From the NCBI RefSeq assembly GCF_000255295.1, contig NC_017030.1:4402001-4466000 (forward strand): a stretch of 64,000 nucleotides of DNA. Reading direction: 5' to 3'. Positions 9,299 to 17,282 of this stretch are shown here, piece after piece. The notes under the pieces were generated by a model. It saw only the letters and a program-made list of their open reading frames with translations. It was not told the DNA's origin and ran no database searches. The position numbers and the translations under genes are program-made. The first letter of the stretch is position 1; each line of letters opens with the position of its first letter. The stretch comes from Corallococcus coralloides DSM 2259 (GTDB lineage Bacteria; Myxococcota; Myxococcia; Myxococcales; Myxococcaceae).

Positions 9299-9705
9299 AG
9301 GCAGATGCTTGGAAGAAGCTCTCCATTGAGGAGTTGATGGAGAAGTTTCAAGAGGCCTCCGCGAAACACGGACGCCTTCTGGATGCGCTGAAGACGCGGG
9401 CCGCGAACAAGGAGTATGACCGAGTCATTGCCATAGAAGCGGAGCTGAGGGGGCGCGGTGAGAAAGCGCAGGGCGGAATCCTGTCGCTGCTGGGCGACCC
9501 AGAGCCGGGGACCCGGTTCTGGGCGGCGACGTCCGCTCTGGGGTTCTCCTCCGCGGAGGCGGAGCGAGTCCTTGCCGAACTCGCGAAGCCACCCCTGAGC
9601 CAGGTTGGCCTCAGTGCCGCGGTGCTACTGGATGCGTGGAGAGACGGGAGCTATACGCCCAAGTGGGGACAGCCGGTGTCACCTGGAAACCTGGACCCGG
9701 GGTAA
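9295..9705 (+). CDS. DUF2019-type immunity protein for the SitA-like toxin
   Basis: This 136-residue cytosolic protein starts at ATG 9295, overlapping the toxin stop by four bases (ATGA), the usual coupling of toxin and immunity genes. The pattern (LDALKTRAANKEYDRVIAI, then ELRGRGEKAQ, LLGDPEPGTRFWAATSAL, and LSQVGLSAAVLLDAWRDGSY) matches the DUF2019 family as I remember it, an all-helical repeat-like fold found next to toxins. It would bind and neutralise the cognate toxin domain. The gene is intact even though the toxin frame is broken. Confidence 0.8.
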   Translation: MKADAWKKLSIEELMEKFQEASAKHGRLLDALKTRAANKEYDRVIAIEAELRGRGEKAQGGILSLLGDPEPGTRFWAATSALGFSSAEAERVLAELAKPPLSQVGLSAAVLLDAWRDGSYTPKWGQPVSPGNLDPG

Positions 9706-9925
9706 CGAGCTCGCGCCCCCCTCGAAGGACGGCTCCAGGGCTCCCGGGGGAGGGTGGCCCTGGCCGGCGCACCCCCTGGAGACCTGAACCCGCCGATAAG
9801 CGCAAGGCTGCCCGCCGGGCTTCTTCCTCTGGTACGGAGGGGGGAATCTGTCGCACAACGTCGCCCGTTAACTGGCGCGTTCGGGTGGTCTAGAACACCG
9901 CCGGCCCTCTTCTGGAGCAACAACC

Positions 9926-10699
9926 GTGAGCAGTCTCATGAAGGAGTCCGTGCTGCGCGTGCACCACTGGACTGACACCCTCTTCAGCTTCGTCACCACG
10001 CGGGACCCGGGTTTCCGCTTCGCCAGCGGCCAGTTCACGATGATCGGCCTGGAGGTCGAGGCCCGCCCGCTGCTGCGCGCCTACAGCATGGTGAGCGCGC
10101 ACTATGACGACCACCTCGAGTTCCTGAGCATCAAGGTGCCCGGCGGGCCCCTGACCTCCCGGCTGCAGCACCTGAAGGAGGGCGACAACATCCTGGTCAG
10201 CAAGAAGGCGACCGGCACGCTCGTCCTCAAGCACCTGCTCCCCGGCAAGAACCTCTACATGCTGAGCACCGGCACGGGCCTGGCTCCCTTCCTCAGCCTG
10301 GTGAAGGACCCGGAGATGTACGAGCAGTTCGACCGCGTCATCCTCACGCACACCTGCCGCCGGGCCGAGGAGCTGGCCTACCACGACCTCTTCCTCCACG
10401 AGCTGCCCCACAACGAGTTCTTTGGGGAGCTGGTGAAGCAGAAGCTCACGTACTACCCGAGCGTCACGCGCGAGGACTTCCGCAACACGGGCCGCATCAC
10501 CGACCTCATCCGCAGCGAGAAGCTGTTCAACGACGTGGGCCTGCCGCCGCTGAACCCGGAGACCGACCGGGTGATGCTCTGTGGCAGCCCCGGCATGCTC
10601 TCGGACCTCACGACCATGCTGGAGGAGCGCGGCTTCCGGGAAGGCACCCCCGGAGAGGCCGGCCACTACGTCACGGAGAAGGCCTTCGCGGAGCGCTGA
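9926..10699 (+). CDS. fpr: Ferredoxin/flavodoxin-NADP+ reductase
   Basis: This FAD enzyme of 257 residues transfers electrons between NADPH and ferredoxin or flavodoxin in the cytosol. The start is GTG 9926 with GGAG about 9 nt upstream. The FAD-binding RAYSM motif is near residue 52 and the NADP-site GTGLAPFLS near residue 114. The C-terminal YVTEKAFAER matches the bacterial Fpr class, which ends soon after a conserved EKAF. No operon partner is evident: it lies 220 bp after the immunity gene and faces the tautomerase gene tail-to-tail. Confidence 0.93.
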   Translation: MSSLMKESVLRVHHWTDTLFSFVTTRDPGFRFASGQFTMIGLEVEARPLLRAYSMVSAHYDDHLEFLSIKVPGGPLTSRLQHLKEGDNILVSKKATGTLVLKHLLPGKNLYMLSTGTGLAPFLSLVKDPEMYEQFDRVILTHTCRRAEELAYHDLFLHELPHNEFFGELVKQKLTYYPSVTREDFRNTGRITDLIRSEKLFNDVGLPPLNPETDRVMLCGSPGMLSDLTTMLEERGFREGTPGEAGHYVTEKAFAER

Positions 10700-10717
10700 G
10701 CGGCCACGACCCGCGGA

Positions 10718-10951
10718 CTACTTGAGCGGGTTGTAGCCGGGCTTCTTGTAGAGGCGGTCCCACTGGCCGGCGATCTCCGGCCGGTAGACCGTCTCCGCCC
10801 AGTCCGTCGGGGAGACCTCCTCGATGGCGACCGAGATGGAGCCCTCCGCGCTGCCGAGGGCCTCCATCACGTCCTTCACGATCCGCTCGGCGAGCTGGGC
10901 CTTCTGCTGCTCGGACTTGCCAGGGTAGAGCTTCACGGTGACGTGGGGCAT
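10718..10951 (-). CDS. 4-oxalocrotonate tautomerase family protein
   Basis: The 77-residue protein begins MPHVTVKLYPGKS, so after Met removal Pro1 is the N-terminal general base of this superfamily. The pattern AERIVKDVMEALG followed by VSVAIEEV-like strands (here SISVAIEEVSPTDWAE) is typical; these enzymes interconvert enol and keto forms of small oxo acids. It is slightly longer than the 62-residue archetype, with a C-terminal tail resembling the E. coli PptA group. It follows the cupin/decarboxylase gene by 11 bp on the same strand, so the two are probably one operon acting on related oxidised small molecules. Confidence 0.92.
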   Translation of the reverse strand: MPHVTVKLYPGKSEQQKAQLAERIVKDVMEALGSAEGSISVAIEEVSPTDWAETVYRPEIAGQWDRLYKKPGYNPLK

Positions 10952-10962
10952 GCGCCGATCCT

Positions 10963-11811
10963 CTACTTCTGGGACGGGTCCTTCGCGGGGGCTGGTGTCT
11001 TGAACGTCTCCTTCGCGACGTTCATCGCGGACAGGGCCTTGGGCCAGCCGCAGTAGAAGGCCAGGTGCGTGAGCGCCTCGACGAGCTCCGGCTCCGAGAC
11101 GCCGTTCTCCCGGGCCTTCTTCAGGTGGAAGGGCAGCTGTTCCGTGTTGCCGCCCATGGTGAGCGCGGCGACGGTGACGAGGCTGCGGTCGCGGGGCGCG
11201 AGCTCCGTGCGCTCCCAGACGTCGCCAAACAGCACGTCATCCGTGAGCTGCACCATCTTGGGCGCGAAGTCGCCCATCTGCTGCTTCAACGCGGAAGGTT
11301 CCTTCTTCATGGTCATGGCTCCCTGTGGCGCGGATGCGCCCTTGGCGTATTGCGTGTCGCTGACCTTCTCCAGCCAGGTGACGGCCTTGCCGTCGCTCTC
11401 CTCCTGGACGGCGATGTGGGTCATCCGGGTGGTCGCCGTGGCGCCGTGCCAGTGCTTGACGCCCGCGGGGATGCGCACGACGTCGCCCTCCCGGAACTCT
11501 TGAACGGGGCCGTCCCAGCGCTGGATCCACCCGGTGCCACCCGTGACGATGAGGGTCTGTCCCAGAGGATGGACATGCCACGCGGTGCGGGCGCCGGGCT
11601 CGAAGGTGACGGAGCCACCGGTCGCCCGCCCGGGCGGCATCGCTCCGAAGAGGGCCTGCCGGTGCACGGTGCCGGTGAAGTGCTCGGCCTCCGCCAACTC
11701 CACGGGCCGTGAGCCTCCGCGCGAGATGGCGATCTCCTGGGGCGGTGTCGCCGCCACTGGGGCCCCCAAGGGAAGGGCCAGGGCGAAGAGGAAGCATGAC
11801 AGAGGTCTCAT
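10963..11811 (-). CDS. Secreted cupin-carboxymuconolactone decarboxylase fusion
   Basis: The 282-residue protein has a signal peptide (about 1-21), a cupin domain (about 60-150; metal-type residues in [28 protein letters not shown] and [11 protein letters not shown]), and a C-terminal carboxymuconolactone decarboxylase/AhpD-like domain (about 185-270; [22 protein letters not shown] and [13 protein letters not shown]). The second domain retains the helix with Cys but lacks a CxxC pair, so peroxidase activity is unlikely. Such fusions occur widely beside tautomerases and are often annotated as dehydrating or decarboxylating enzymes of unknown substrate. Periplasmic location follows from the signal peptide. 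It is the upstream gene of a probable two-gene operon. Confidence 0.9.
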   Translation of the reverse strand: MRPLSCFLFALALPLGAPVAATPPQEIAISRGGSRPVELAEAEHFTGTVHRQALFGAMPPGRATGGSVTFEPGARTAWHVHPLGQTLIVTGGTGWIQRWDGPVQEFREGDVVRIPAGVKHWHGATATTRMTHIAVQEESDGKAVTWLEKVSDTQYAKGASAPQGAMTMKKEPSALKQQMGDFAPKMVQLTDDVLFGDVWERTELAPRDRSLVTVAALTMGGNTEQLPFHLKKARENGVSEPELVEALTHLAFYCGWPKALSAMNVAKETFKTPAPAKDPSQK

Positions 11812-11881
11812 GCCTGGAGGGGTACGCCCGTCGCCCGCCGGTGGCCAGGAGGCCGGGCCTGAATGGGCTTTGAACCCAGGT

Positions 11882-11911
11882 TTGACAATGAGGGCGATGT
11901 GAAGCTCTACA
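11882..11911 (+). promoter_or_regulatory. Candidate promoter of the small lipoprotein gene
   Basis: A perfect TTGACA (11882-11887) is followed after 18 nt by TCTACA (11906-11911). This leaves about 110 nt of leader before the small lipoprotein start. The -10 box is weak. Confidence 0.3.
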
Positions 11912-12025
11912 CCCGGGCTTCAATCCCTTTGCAACGGGATGGTTCGCTCGCAAGGCATTGAATTGCACGCGCAGGCTTGTTTTCGATATTCAGACAGGCG
12001 CGGTACTCACCGAGAGGAGCTCCCG

Positions 12026-12289
12026 ATGCTGACGCGTGTCGTGAAGAGTGCTTTCGTCGTGATGGGGCTGTCCCTGGCGCTGGCCTGCGGTGGAACGGAG
12101 GCGGCGGACGCCGAGCAGACGGAAGGCATCTCCGCCGATGTCCAGGCGCCCACGACGGAGGCGGTCTCGGATGACGTCTCCGCCCAGAACAAGCCGGGCT
12201 GCGGCGCCTGGAAGCAGCCGTGTTGCGAGTTGAAGTACTGCAACTCCGGGCTCGAATGCGATCCCTCGACCCTGAAGTGCCTGCTCTAA
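12026..12289 (+). CDS. Small Cys-rich lipoprotein of unknown function
   Basis: The ATG at 12026 follows AGAGGAG by 7 nt and gives 87 residues. The signal ends in LALACGG, a lipobox with Cys near residue 20. An acidic linker follows, then a compact C-terminal module with six Cys: one, then a CC pair, then three singles (motifs GCGAW, PCCEL, YCNSG, LECD, LKCLL). That spacing suggests three disulfides in a knottin-like or Dickkopf-like mini-domain outside the cytoplasm. I cannot name a function. A stem-loop closes the gene. Confidence 0.85.
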   Translation: MLTRVVKSAFVVMGLSLALACGGTEAADAEQTEGISADVQAPTTEAVSDDVSAQNKPGCGAWKQPCCELKYCNSGLECDPSTLKCLL

Positions 12290-12302
12290 AGCCATTCCGG
12301 CT

Positions 12303-12330
12303 GCTGGCCACCTGTGTTCTGGTGGCCGGC
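12303..12330 (+). terminator. Hairpin after the small lipoprotein gene
   Basis: GCTGGCCACC (12303-12312) pairs with GGTGGCCGGC (12321-12330), one G-T wobble, 8-nt loop. It begins 13 nt after the stop. No T tract follows and the next gene starts 18 nt later, so read-through or attenuation is possible. Confidence 0.5.
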
Positions 12331-12347
12331 AAATGGAAGGGCTGCGA

Positions 12348-13556
12348 ATGAGATACCTGCTGCTCCTGATTCCTCTGCTGTCGAGCTGTGCCTCGTCACC
12401 CAGAAGCGAAGCCCCTCCGGTTTCAGACGCCGACCGGATCGTCCGGGAACTCTGCGACAAACAGATGGCGTTGCTGGGGGAGGAATCCCACCACGGCAGT
12501 GCCAGGACCGTGGCCTTCAAGGCGGAGTTGACCCGCCGGCTGGTGGAGGAGTGCCAGTACGACGCCTTCTTCATCGAGACAGGCACCTACGACTTCCTCC
12601 ACATCCAGACGCTCTTGAAAGCGGGCCAGCCCGTCAGCGATGACATGCTCGTGGCTGCCATTGGCGGGATGTGGGCCAGTCCGGAGATGGCGCCCCTGAT
12701 TCCATTCCTGGCCGGGCGGCTCCGGGCGGGGACCCTCGCGGTCGGTGGAATCGATGATCAGATCAACAGTGGCACCTGGGCGCAGAAGGAGATGGCGCGT
12801 GAGCTCATCCCCTGGTTCAACGGCCTGGGGCAGGCGGAGTGCGGCGAGGCCTTCGATTGGCACCTGGCCTGGCGGTACGACGAAGCCCGCCCGTACACGG
12901 CGGAGACCCCGAAGGTCCTCCTGGGCTGCGCGAAGGCGTTGGAGTCGGCGTTCTCCAAGCCCGGAGCGTCAGCGACGCAAGAGCAGCTGCAACTGGCCCG
13001 CAATCTGGTGCGGAACCTCACCCGTGAGGCCGCCGCGCGGGCCCGGAAGCAGGCGCAGCCGGATGGGCCCAGGGACTGGGGTTATGACATTTCACGAGAT
13101 CGCTCCATGTTCATGAACCTGGAATGGCTCCTGTCCCAGTCCCCCCAGCCCCGGAAAGCCATTGTCTGGACTGCCACCGTTCATGCCGCGAAGGACATGT
13201 CGAGCCTGGAGTCGGACGACCGGCAGCGGATCCCCCTCGGCACCTATGTCCGTGAGCGGTTCGGGGACCAGTCCTTCGTGCTGGGGTTCTCCGCGAGCTC
13301 CGGGCGCTATTCCATCGGAACCAGTCCCCACACGTTTGACCTCGCACCCGCGACGCCCGATTCGCTGGAGGGCCAGGCGTTCTTGAACCACGCCGCGGAC
13401 ACCCGGTATCTGGATGGGCGCCAGCTTCGTGAGCTTGGGCCCAGGGTGGCCCGTCCCCTGACCTATTCGGCGTGGACGAAGGCCCCCTGGGCAACGGTCA
13501 TGGATGGGCTGCTGATCGTCCGGGAGGAGTCCCCTTCGCGCAAGGCGGCCCGCTAA
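12348..13556 (+). CDS. Erythromycin-esterase-family lipoprotein
   Basis: The ATG at 12348 is preferred over the one at 12333 because GGAAGG lies 7 nt upstream and the lipoprotein signal (RYLLLLIPLLSSC) begins there; the product has 402 residues. The family signature GEESHHG is near residue 46, the Glu of FFIETGTYDF near 78, and a later His in the TATVHAAK segment. Erythromycin-esterase homologues include true macrolide esterases and many proteins of unknown substrate. The lipoprotein anchor places this one in the envelope. Resistance function should not be assumed. Confidence 0.85.
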   Translation: MRYLLLLIPLLSSCASSPRSEAPPVSDADRIVRELCDKQMALLGEESHHGSARTVAFKAELTRRLVEECQYDAFFIETGTYDFLHIQTLLKAGQPVSDDMLVAAIGGMWASPEMAPLIPFLAGRLRAGTLAVGGIDDQINSGTWAQKEMARELIPWFNGLGQAECGEAFDWHLAWRYDEARPYTAETPKVLLGCAKALESAFSKPGASATQEQLQLARNLVRNLTREAAARARKQAQPDGPRDWGYDISRDRSMFMNLEWLLSQSPQPRKAIVWTATVHAAKDMSSLESDDRQRIPLGTYVRERFGDQSFVLGFSASSGRYSIGTSPHTFDLAPATPDSLEGQAFLNHAADTRYLDGRQLRELGPRVARPLTYSAWTKAPWATVMDGLLIVREESPSRKAAR

Positions 13557-13953
13557 CGCCCCCTCCGTACGACCCGGAGGTGAACGCGGTGAACGACGCC
13601 GGGGCGGAACGTCGTTCTCCATCGACGGTAGGACAGCCTTGGGGGAGGGGGCGTCACGTGCGCCCTCCGCCCGTCAGACATCGCCATGCACCCAGGGGCG
13701 GCTCTCCCTGGAGGGATGGGCATGCATAGCGTGCGTCTCCCTGCCCGGAGGCCGGCGATGGCTCGACCGCCCAGACCGAAGACGCCGCCCCCCCGCTGCC
13801 TCCCCCTGAGCGCGCCCATGTCCCCGCGCTTCCGTCGACGCTGTCTCGCGGCCCTGCTGGTGCTGTTCGCGGGTGCCCTGGCACTCATTCCCTTGCGTGC
13901 CAGGGCCCAGGCTGATGCCCCGGTCATCCTGCGCTGAGGACGCTGTCGCGGCG
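13557..13953. other. 397-bp intergenic stretch with inverted repeats
   Basis: No secure gene is seen. An 11-bp inverted repeat ACGCCCCCTCC (13556-13566)/GGAGGGGGCGT (13644-13654) spans 99 bp. A 10-bp hairpin GCCCTGGCAC (13875-13884)/GTGCCAGGGC (13897-13906) lies near the right end, without a T tract, and may serve the convergent genes as a transcription end. A short open frame with a signal-like helix overlaps the hairpin and is listed separately. Confidence 0.5.
13818..13937 (+). CDS. Possible 39-residue membrane or secreted peptide
   Basis: From ATG 13818 the frame encodes an Arg-rich start, one hydrophobic helix (LAALLVLFAGALALIPL) and a short tail after an Ala-rich cleavage-like site. 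It looks like a signal peptide with almost no mature part. There is no strong ribosome site, and a hairpin lies within the frame, so it may be chance. Confidence 0.2.
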   Translation: MSPRFRRRCLAALLVLFAGALALIPLRARAQADAPVILR

Positions 13954-15096
13954 TCAGAGCACGCTCTTGCCGAGCGCCAGCACCACCTCGATGAAGCGCC
14001 GGTCGACGAGGAGCAGGGGCACCATGGGCGCCATGGCCGCGGCGACGACGGCCAGCGCCGCGCGGATGTCCACCGGGAACCAGCGCATGCCGCGCGCGAC
14101 GTTGAAGGACGTATTCAGGTCCGTCTGCGAGGAGAACTCGGGCGCGCCCAGCGGCTCCAGTCCCTTCGGTACCTCGTGGTGGAACCACCGCTGCTCGAAA
14201 CGCCGCGAGTGCCAGGACGCCACACCCGAGTAGGAATGGTCCCCCCTTCGCTTCGCCAGCAAGAGCTGACGGAAGAAGAACATCAGCGGCGAGAAGACGA
14301 CGGCGAGGCAGATGAGCGCGAAGGCGAACAGGTGAAGGGCGTAGCCGGAGAGGTTCGCGCTGGAGGCGTGCACCAGACGCTGCGCGGTGAGCGTGGAGGA
14401 CAACGCGAGGACGATGACCGAGAAGCTGGCCTGGGATGTGCCCAGGAAGCCCAGGCCGCCCGTCGAGTCCGGATGGGTGGGCACGAAGGCGAGCGGCAGC
14501 CTGGAGACCTTGAACAGGAACATCGCCCACAGGATCGCCCGCCACAGCCAGCGCAGGAGCAGGAACCGGATGATCGGCATGCTCACCGCGAGGTACCACC
14601 ACCCGGCCAGGGTGAGCGGGCCCCCGGGCTCCGCATGGAGCCAGGCCGGACGGTTCGGCAGGTAGGGCAGGTGCACGAAGGACGGGGCGAAGGCGATGAC
14701 CATCAACCCGGCCTCGATAAGGCCGTTTCGCCGCCTCCGCATTGCGTCGCGAGCAATGGCCTCGTAGCGGGGCAGGTGCTTCGCATCAATCAGCTCCGAG
14801 ATGACGAAATGGCGCACGGCCGCCGCGAGGCGCATGTCGATGTATCCGTCGGCCGCGACGAGCAGCGGTAGGGACACCAGGAACTCGACATGGGTCGCCA
14901 CGTTGCGCAGGAAGGCGTGTGCCAGCTGCCCGCCCTCCAGGAGCGACAGGACGAGGAGCGGCAGCCAGCTCACCAGCACCAGGATGGCGATGCGCACGGG
15001 CAGCGAGACCCGGTCGAGACGGGGGAAGCGGTGCCGCCGGTCGAGCGAGGTTTCCTGGACCAGCGAGAAGTCGAGCAGCGAGGCGGGGACGTCCAT
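13954..15096 (-). CDS. Polytopic membrane protein of unknown function
   Basis: The 380-residue protein has about six hydrophobic segments: near 34-52 (VRIAILVLVSWLPLLVLSL), 66-82, 127-145, 165-182, 220-240 and 255-285, with a last pair near 345-370. The middle contains HPDSTGGLGFLG and a long basic loop. I do not recognise a catalytic motif or named family. The ATG at 15096 is the first plausible start. It is the last of a run of minus-strand genes, 71 bp after the PaiB-like gene, and could be cotranscribed. Confidence 0.85.
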   Translation of the reverse strand: MDVPASLLDFSLVQETSLDRRHRFPRLDRVSLPVRIAILVLVSWLPLLVLSLLEGGQLAHAFLRNVATHVEFLVSLPLLVAADGYIDMRLAAAVRHFVISELIDAKHLPRYEAIARDAMRRRRNGLIEAGLMVIAFAPSFVHLPYLPNRPAWLHAEPGGPLTLAGWWYLAVSMPIIRFLLLRWLWRAILWAMFLFKVSRLPLAFVPTHPDSTGGLGFLGTSQASFSVIVLALSSTLTAQRLVHASSANLSGYALHLFAFALICLAVVFSPLMFFFRQLLLAKRRGDHSYSGVASWHSRRFEQRWFHHEVPKGLEPLGAPEFSSQTDLNTSFNVARGMRWFPVDIRAALAVVAAAMAPMVPLLLVDRRFIEVVLALGKSVL

Positions 15097-15167
15097 GGTC
15101 CTCCCAAAGCTGTGCCGTGGGGGTGGCTCCCGCCAGTCGGTGAGGCAACCAGGCTGTCAAAGGCAGG

Positions 15168-15788
15168 TCACCTGCCGCGCTGACGCATCAATTCGAGCAG
15201 GGCCAGCGCATCGCCGCCCTGACCCGCGAGCGCTTCCATCATCCCCGCCTGGTCTTCCGCGGAGCGGTTCTGGCCCAGCTTGAACTTGCCCTGCAATTCC
15301 TCGATGGGCAGCTCGAAGCCGACGATGTGCTCCAGCAGCTGCGCGCGGACCTCCTCCGGCAGGTGGGCCGCGTGGCCGGGGGCTCCGCTCGCGGGCTCGT
15401 ACTGCGCCAGCATCAGGTCGATCAGCTTCGACAGCTCCGCCTGCGTGTCGAAGATTCGCGGACGCCCGAGCGCGTGCACCACCGCGTAGTTCCACGTCGG
15501 CGCGGAGGGCTGCACCTTGTACCAGGTGGGGGAGATGTACGCGTGGGGCCCATGGAAGACGCAGAGGGCCGGCCGCTCGCCGTCGAAGTCCTTCCAGTGC
15601 GGGTTGGCGCGCGCCAGGTGCCCCAGCAGCGTGCCCTTGTCGCCCCGGTCCGGTATCAGCATGAGCGGCAGGTGCGAGACGTTGAGCCCCGAGCCGTGCG
15701 AGATGACCGTGCTGAAGGCGTGCTGCTTCATGAACGCGTGCAGCGTGGGGAGGTCCGACTCCTGGAAGCTTCGGGGCGTGTAGAGCAT
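15168..15788 (-). CDS. FMN-binding PaiB-family protein
   Basis: The 206-residue protein starts at ATG 15788 (MLYTPRSFQ), matching the conserved start of the family; a GTG seven codons upstream is possible. The pattern LGHLARANPHWK, HGPHAYISPTWY and VPTWNYAVVHA-like segment (here APTWNYAVVHALG) is the PaiB flavin-binding split-barrel signature. Bacillus PaiB was described as a negative regulator of sporulation and protease genes, but homologues are better viewed as FMN proteins of uncertain role. It lies 48 bp after the DUF3014 gene on the same strand. Confidence 0.93.
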   Translation of the reverse strand: MLYTPRSFQESDLPTLHAFMKQHAFSTVISHGSGLNVSHLPLMLIPDRGDKGTLLGHLARANPHWKDFDGERPALCVFHGPHAYISPTWYKVQPSAPTWNYAVVHALGRPRIFDTQAELSKLIDLMLAQYEPASGAPGHAAHLPEEVRAQLLEHIVGFELPIEELQGKFKLGQNRSAEDQAGMMEALAGQGGDALALLELMRQRGR

Positions 15789-15836
15789 GCGGTCCGGACA
15801 GCCTTGCACGCCCCCGAGGGTGGGAGAAGCAGCTCG

Positions 15837-16634
15837 CTACGGTCCGCGGGCCTGCTCCTGCGACGGCAGGCCCAGGGCGGCCGCCAGCTCCGTGAGCTTC
15901 GCCTGCACCTTGCGCATGTTGTCCGGGCCCATGCGCAGCAGGTGCTTCTCGGCCGCGCCCAGCGCTTCCAGGTTCGGATCCGCGTAGACGTAGAGCGCGC
16001 CCTTCGGCGTGAGCTCGGGAGGCGTCTTGGGGACGGGGACCCGGGTGAGACGTCCAATGGCTTGCGACAGGGTCGTCTCCAGGCTCCGGCCCGGTGGGGC
16101 CAGCTCCGCGTGGGCGGCGTCCAGGAGCGGCTTGAGCTCCTGATACACCTGTCCCGCCTTCTTCGTGTCCAGGGAGGTGATGACGCGGGCCACTCCGTCG
16201 TAACGGGTATGGCTTTCGGGCGCCGTCACCGTGTGGCCGTGACGCTTTGTCACGCGGAAGGTCCCGGCGGGCGCCATGAAGGACAGGGGCATGCGCGGGC
16301 TCTGGCCTTCGGCGATCAGGTTCACGGACGCGGCGAAGCGGCGGGCCAGGTCCTCGGAGGACAGCCAGCGCGCGGAGTCCGCGTCAGTGGAGAGTCCCTT
16401 CAACAAATCCCTCACGCGAGCGTCGGTGCCGGAGAGCTGCACCGCCGGGGGCGCGGGCGGCGCCGGGGGCGTGGGCTCCGCGATTGCCGGCGCAGGGGCG
16501 GGAGGCGGCTCCGACGTGCGCAGGAGGAAGTAGCTTGAACCGCCCAGGAGCGTCACGACGGCGGCGATGCCCAGGGGCCAGCGCAGGGAACGGGCAGGAG
16601 ACGGCGGAAGGGGGGCGTTTTCGCTGGGGCTCAT
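15837..16634 (-). CDS. DUF3014 membrane-anchored protein
   Basis: The 265-residue protein has a short cytosolic start, one membrane helix (about 20-40, WPLGIAAVVTLLGGSSYFLL), a Pro/Ala-rich linker (about 43-66) and a C-terminal domain that fits DUF3014 as I remember it: WLSSEDLARRFAASVNLIAEG, FMAPAGTFRV, ESHTRYDG, and near the end YADPNLEALGAAEKHLLRMGP. Function is unknown; the domain should lie in the periplasm. It is 35 bp downstream of the OmpA lipoprotein gene, so both may act at the envelope in one operon. Confidence 0.88.
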   Translation of the reverse strand: MSPSENAPLPPSPARSLRWPLGIAAVVTLLGGSSYFLLRTSEPPPAPAPAIAEPTPPAPPAPPAVQLSGTDARVRDLLKGLSTDADSARWLSSEDLARRFAASVNLIAEGQSPRMPLSFMAPAGTFRVTKRHGHTVTAPESHTRYDGVARVITSLDTKKAGQVYQELKPLLDAAHAELAPPGRSLETTLSQAIGRLTRVPVPKTPPELTPKGALYVYADPNLEALGAAEKHLLRMGPDNMRKVQAKLTELAAALGLPSQEQARGP

Positions 16635-16669
16635 GTGGATGGGGACTCGGTGGGAGGTCGAAGAAGGGT

Positions 16670-17194
16670 CTACAGCTCGCCAGCGCGGGCCTGTTCGGCC
16701 AGGCGGAAGGAGAACTCCGCGCGGCGGTTCTTCTCAGGCGTGTTCGCGTCCGCGGGCCGCTCCTCTCCGTAGGAGATGACGGAGATGCGGCCGGGCTCGA
16801 CACCCAGGTTCACCAGGTAGGCGCGCACGCTGGCGGCGCGGCGCTGGCCCAGCGCGATGTTGTATTCGGTCGTGCCCAGCTCGCAGGTGTGGCCCGCCAC
16901 CGTCACCTTCGCGAGGCTGCGCTGACGCAGGGCCTGGGCGATGCGCGACAGCTCGTCGGTGGCCTCGGACGGGAGCAGGGAGGAGTCGAGCGGGAAGTAG
17001 ATGGGCGCGGCGTTGAGCGCCGCGAGCGCCTGCTCCGTGTCGTCAGGCGTGGGCTGCGCCGCGTTGCCACGGTCGCTGGCGGTGGGGGCCGGCGTGTGGG
17101 TCGCCGCGTCGGCGGTGCTGGTGTTGGCCGCGCGCCTGGCGCAACCAGAGAGGCCAATGACTGACATCAGGAGGAACAGGTGGGTTCGGTTCAT
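16670..17194 (-). CDS. OmpA/Pal-family peptidoglycan-associated lipoprotein
   Basis: From ATG 17194 the protein has 174 residues: a lipoprotein signal ending in LSGC, a Thr/Ala/Pro-rich linker and an OmpA-like domain (about 80-165) with IYFPLDSSLL, VAGHTCELGTTEYNIALGQRRA and ISYGEERP. These residues bind diaminopimelate in peptidoglycan, tethering the outer membrane. Upstream in-frame sequence to 17410 does not look coding. No Tol genes are adjacent, so this is likely one of several paralogues rather than the main Pal. Confidence 0.92.
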   Translation of the reverse strand: MNRTHLFLLMSVIGLSGCARRAANTSTADAATHTPAPTASDRGNAAQPTPDDTEQALAALNAAPIYFPLDSSLLPSEATDELSRIAQALRQRSLAKVTVAGHTCELGTTEYNIALGQRRAASVRAYLVNLGVEPGRISVISYGEERPADANTPEKNRRAEFSFRLAEQARAGEL

Positions 17195-17282
17195 GCCCTG
17201 ATACATGAGCAAGGGCTGTGCCGCGGTCCCTCCGTCTGGCGTCTCGCGCGGGGTGGCGCGATGACTCGCAAAGCGCGTCGTC

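Noticed and set aside
12348-13556. Macrolide resistance gene
   Set aside because: Family membership alone does not show macrolide esterase activity; the lipoprotein anchor and divergence argue for caution.
13875-13906. Classical Rho-independent terminator
   Set aside because: The 10-bp stem is perfect but the 12-nt loop is followed by CC-rich sequence with no T tract.
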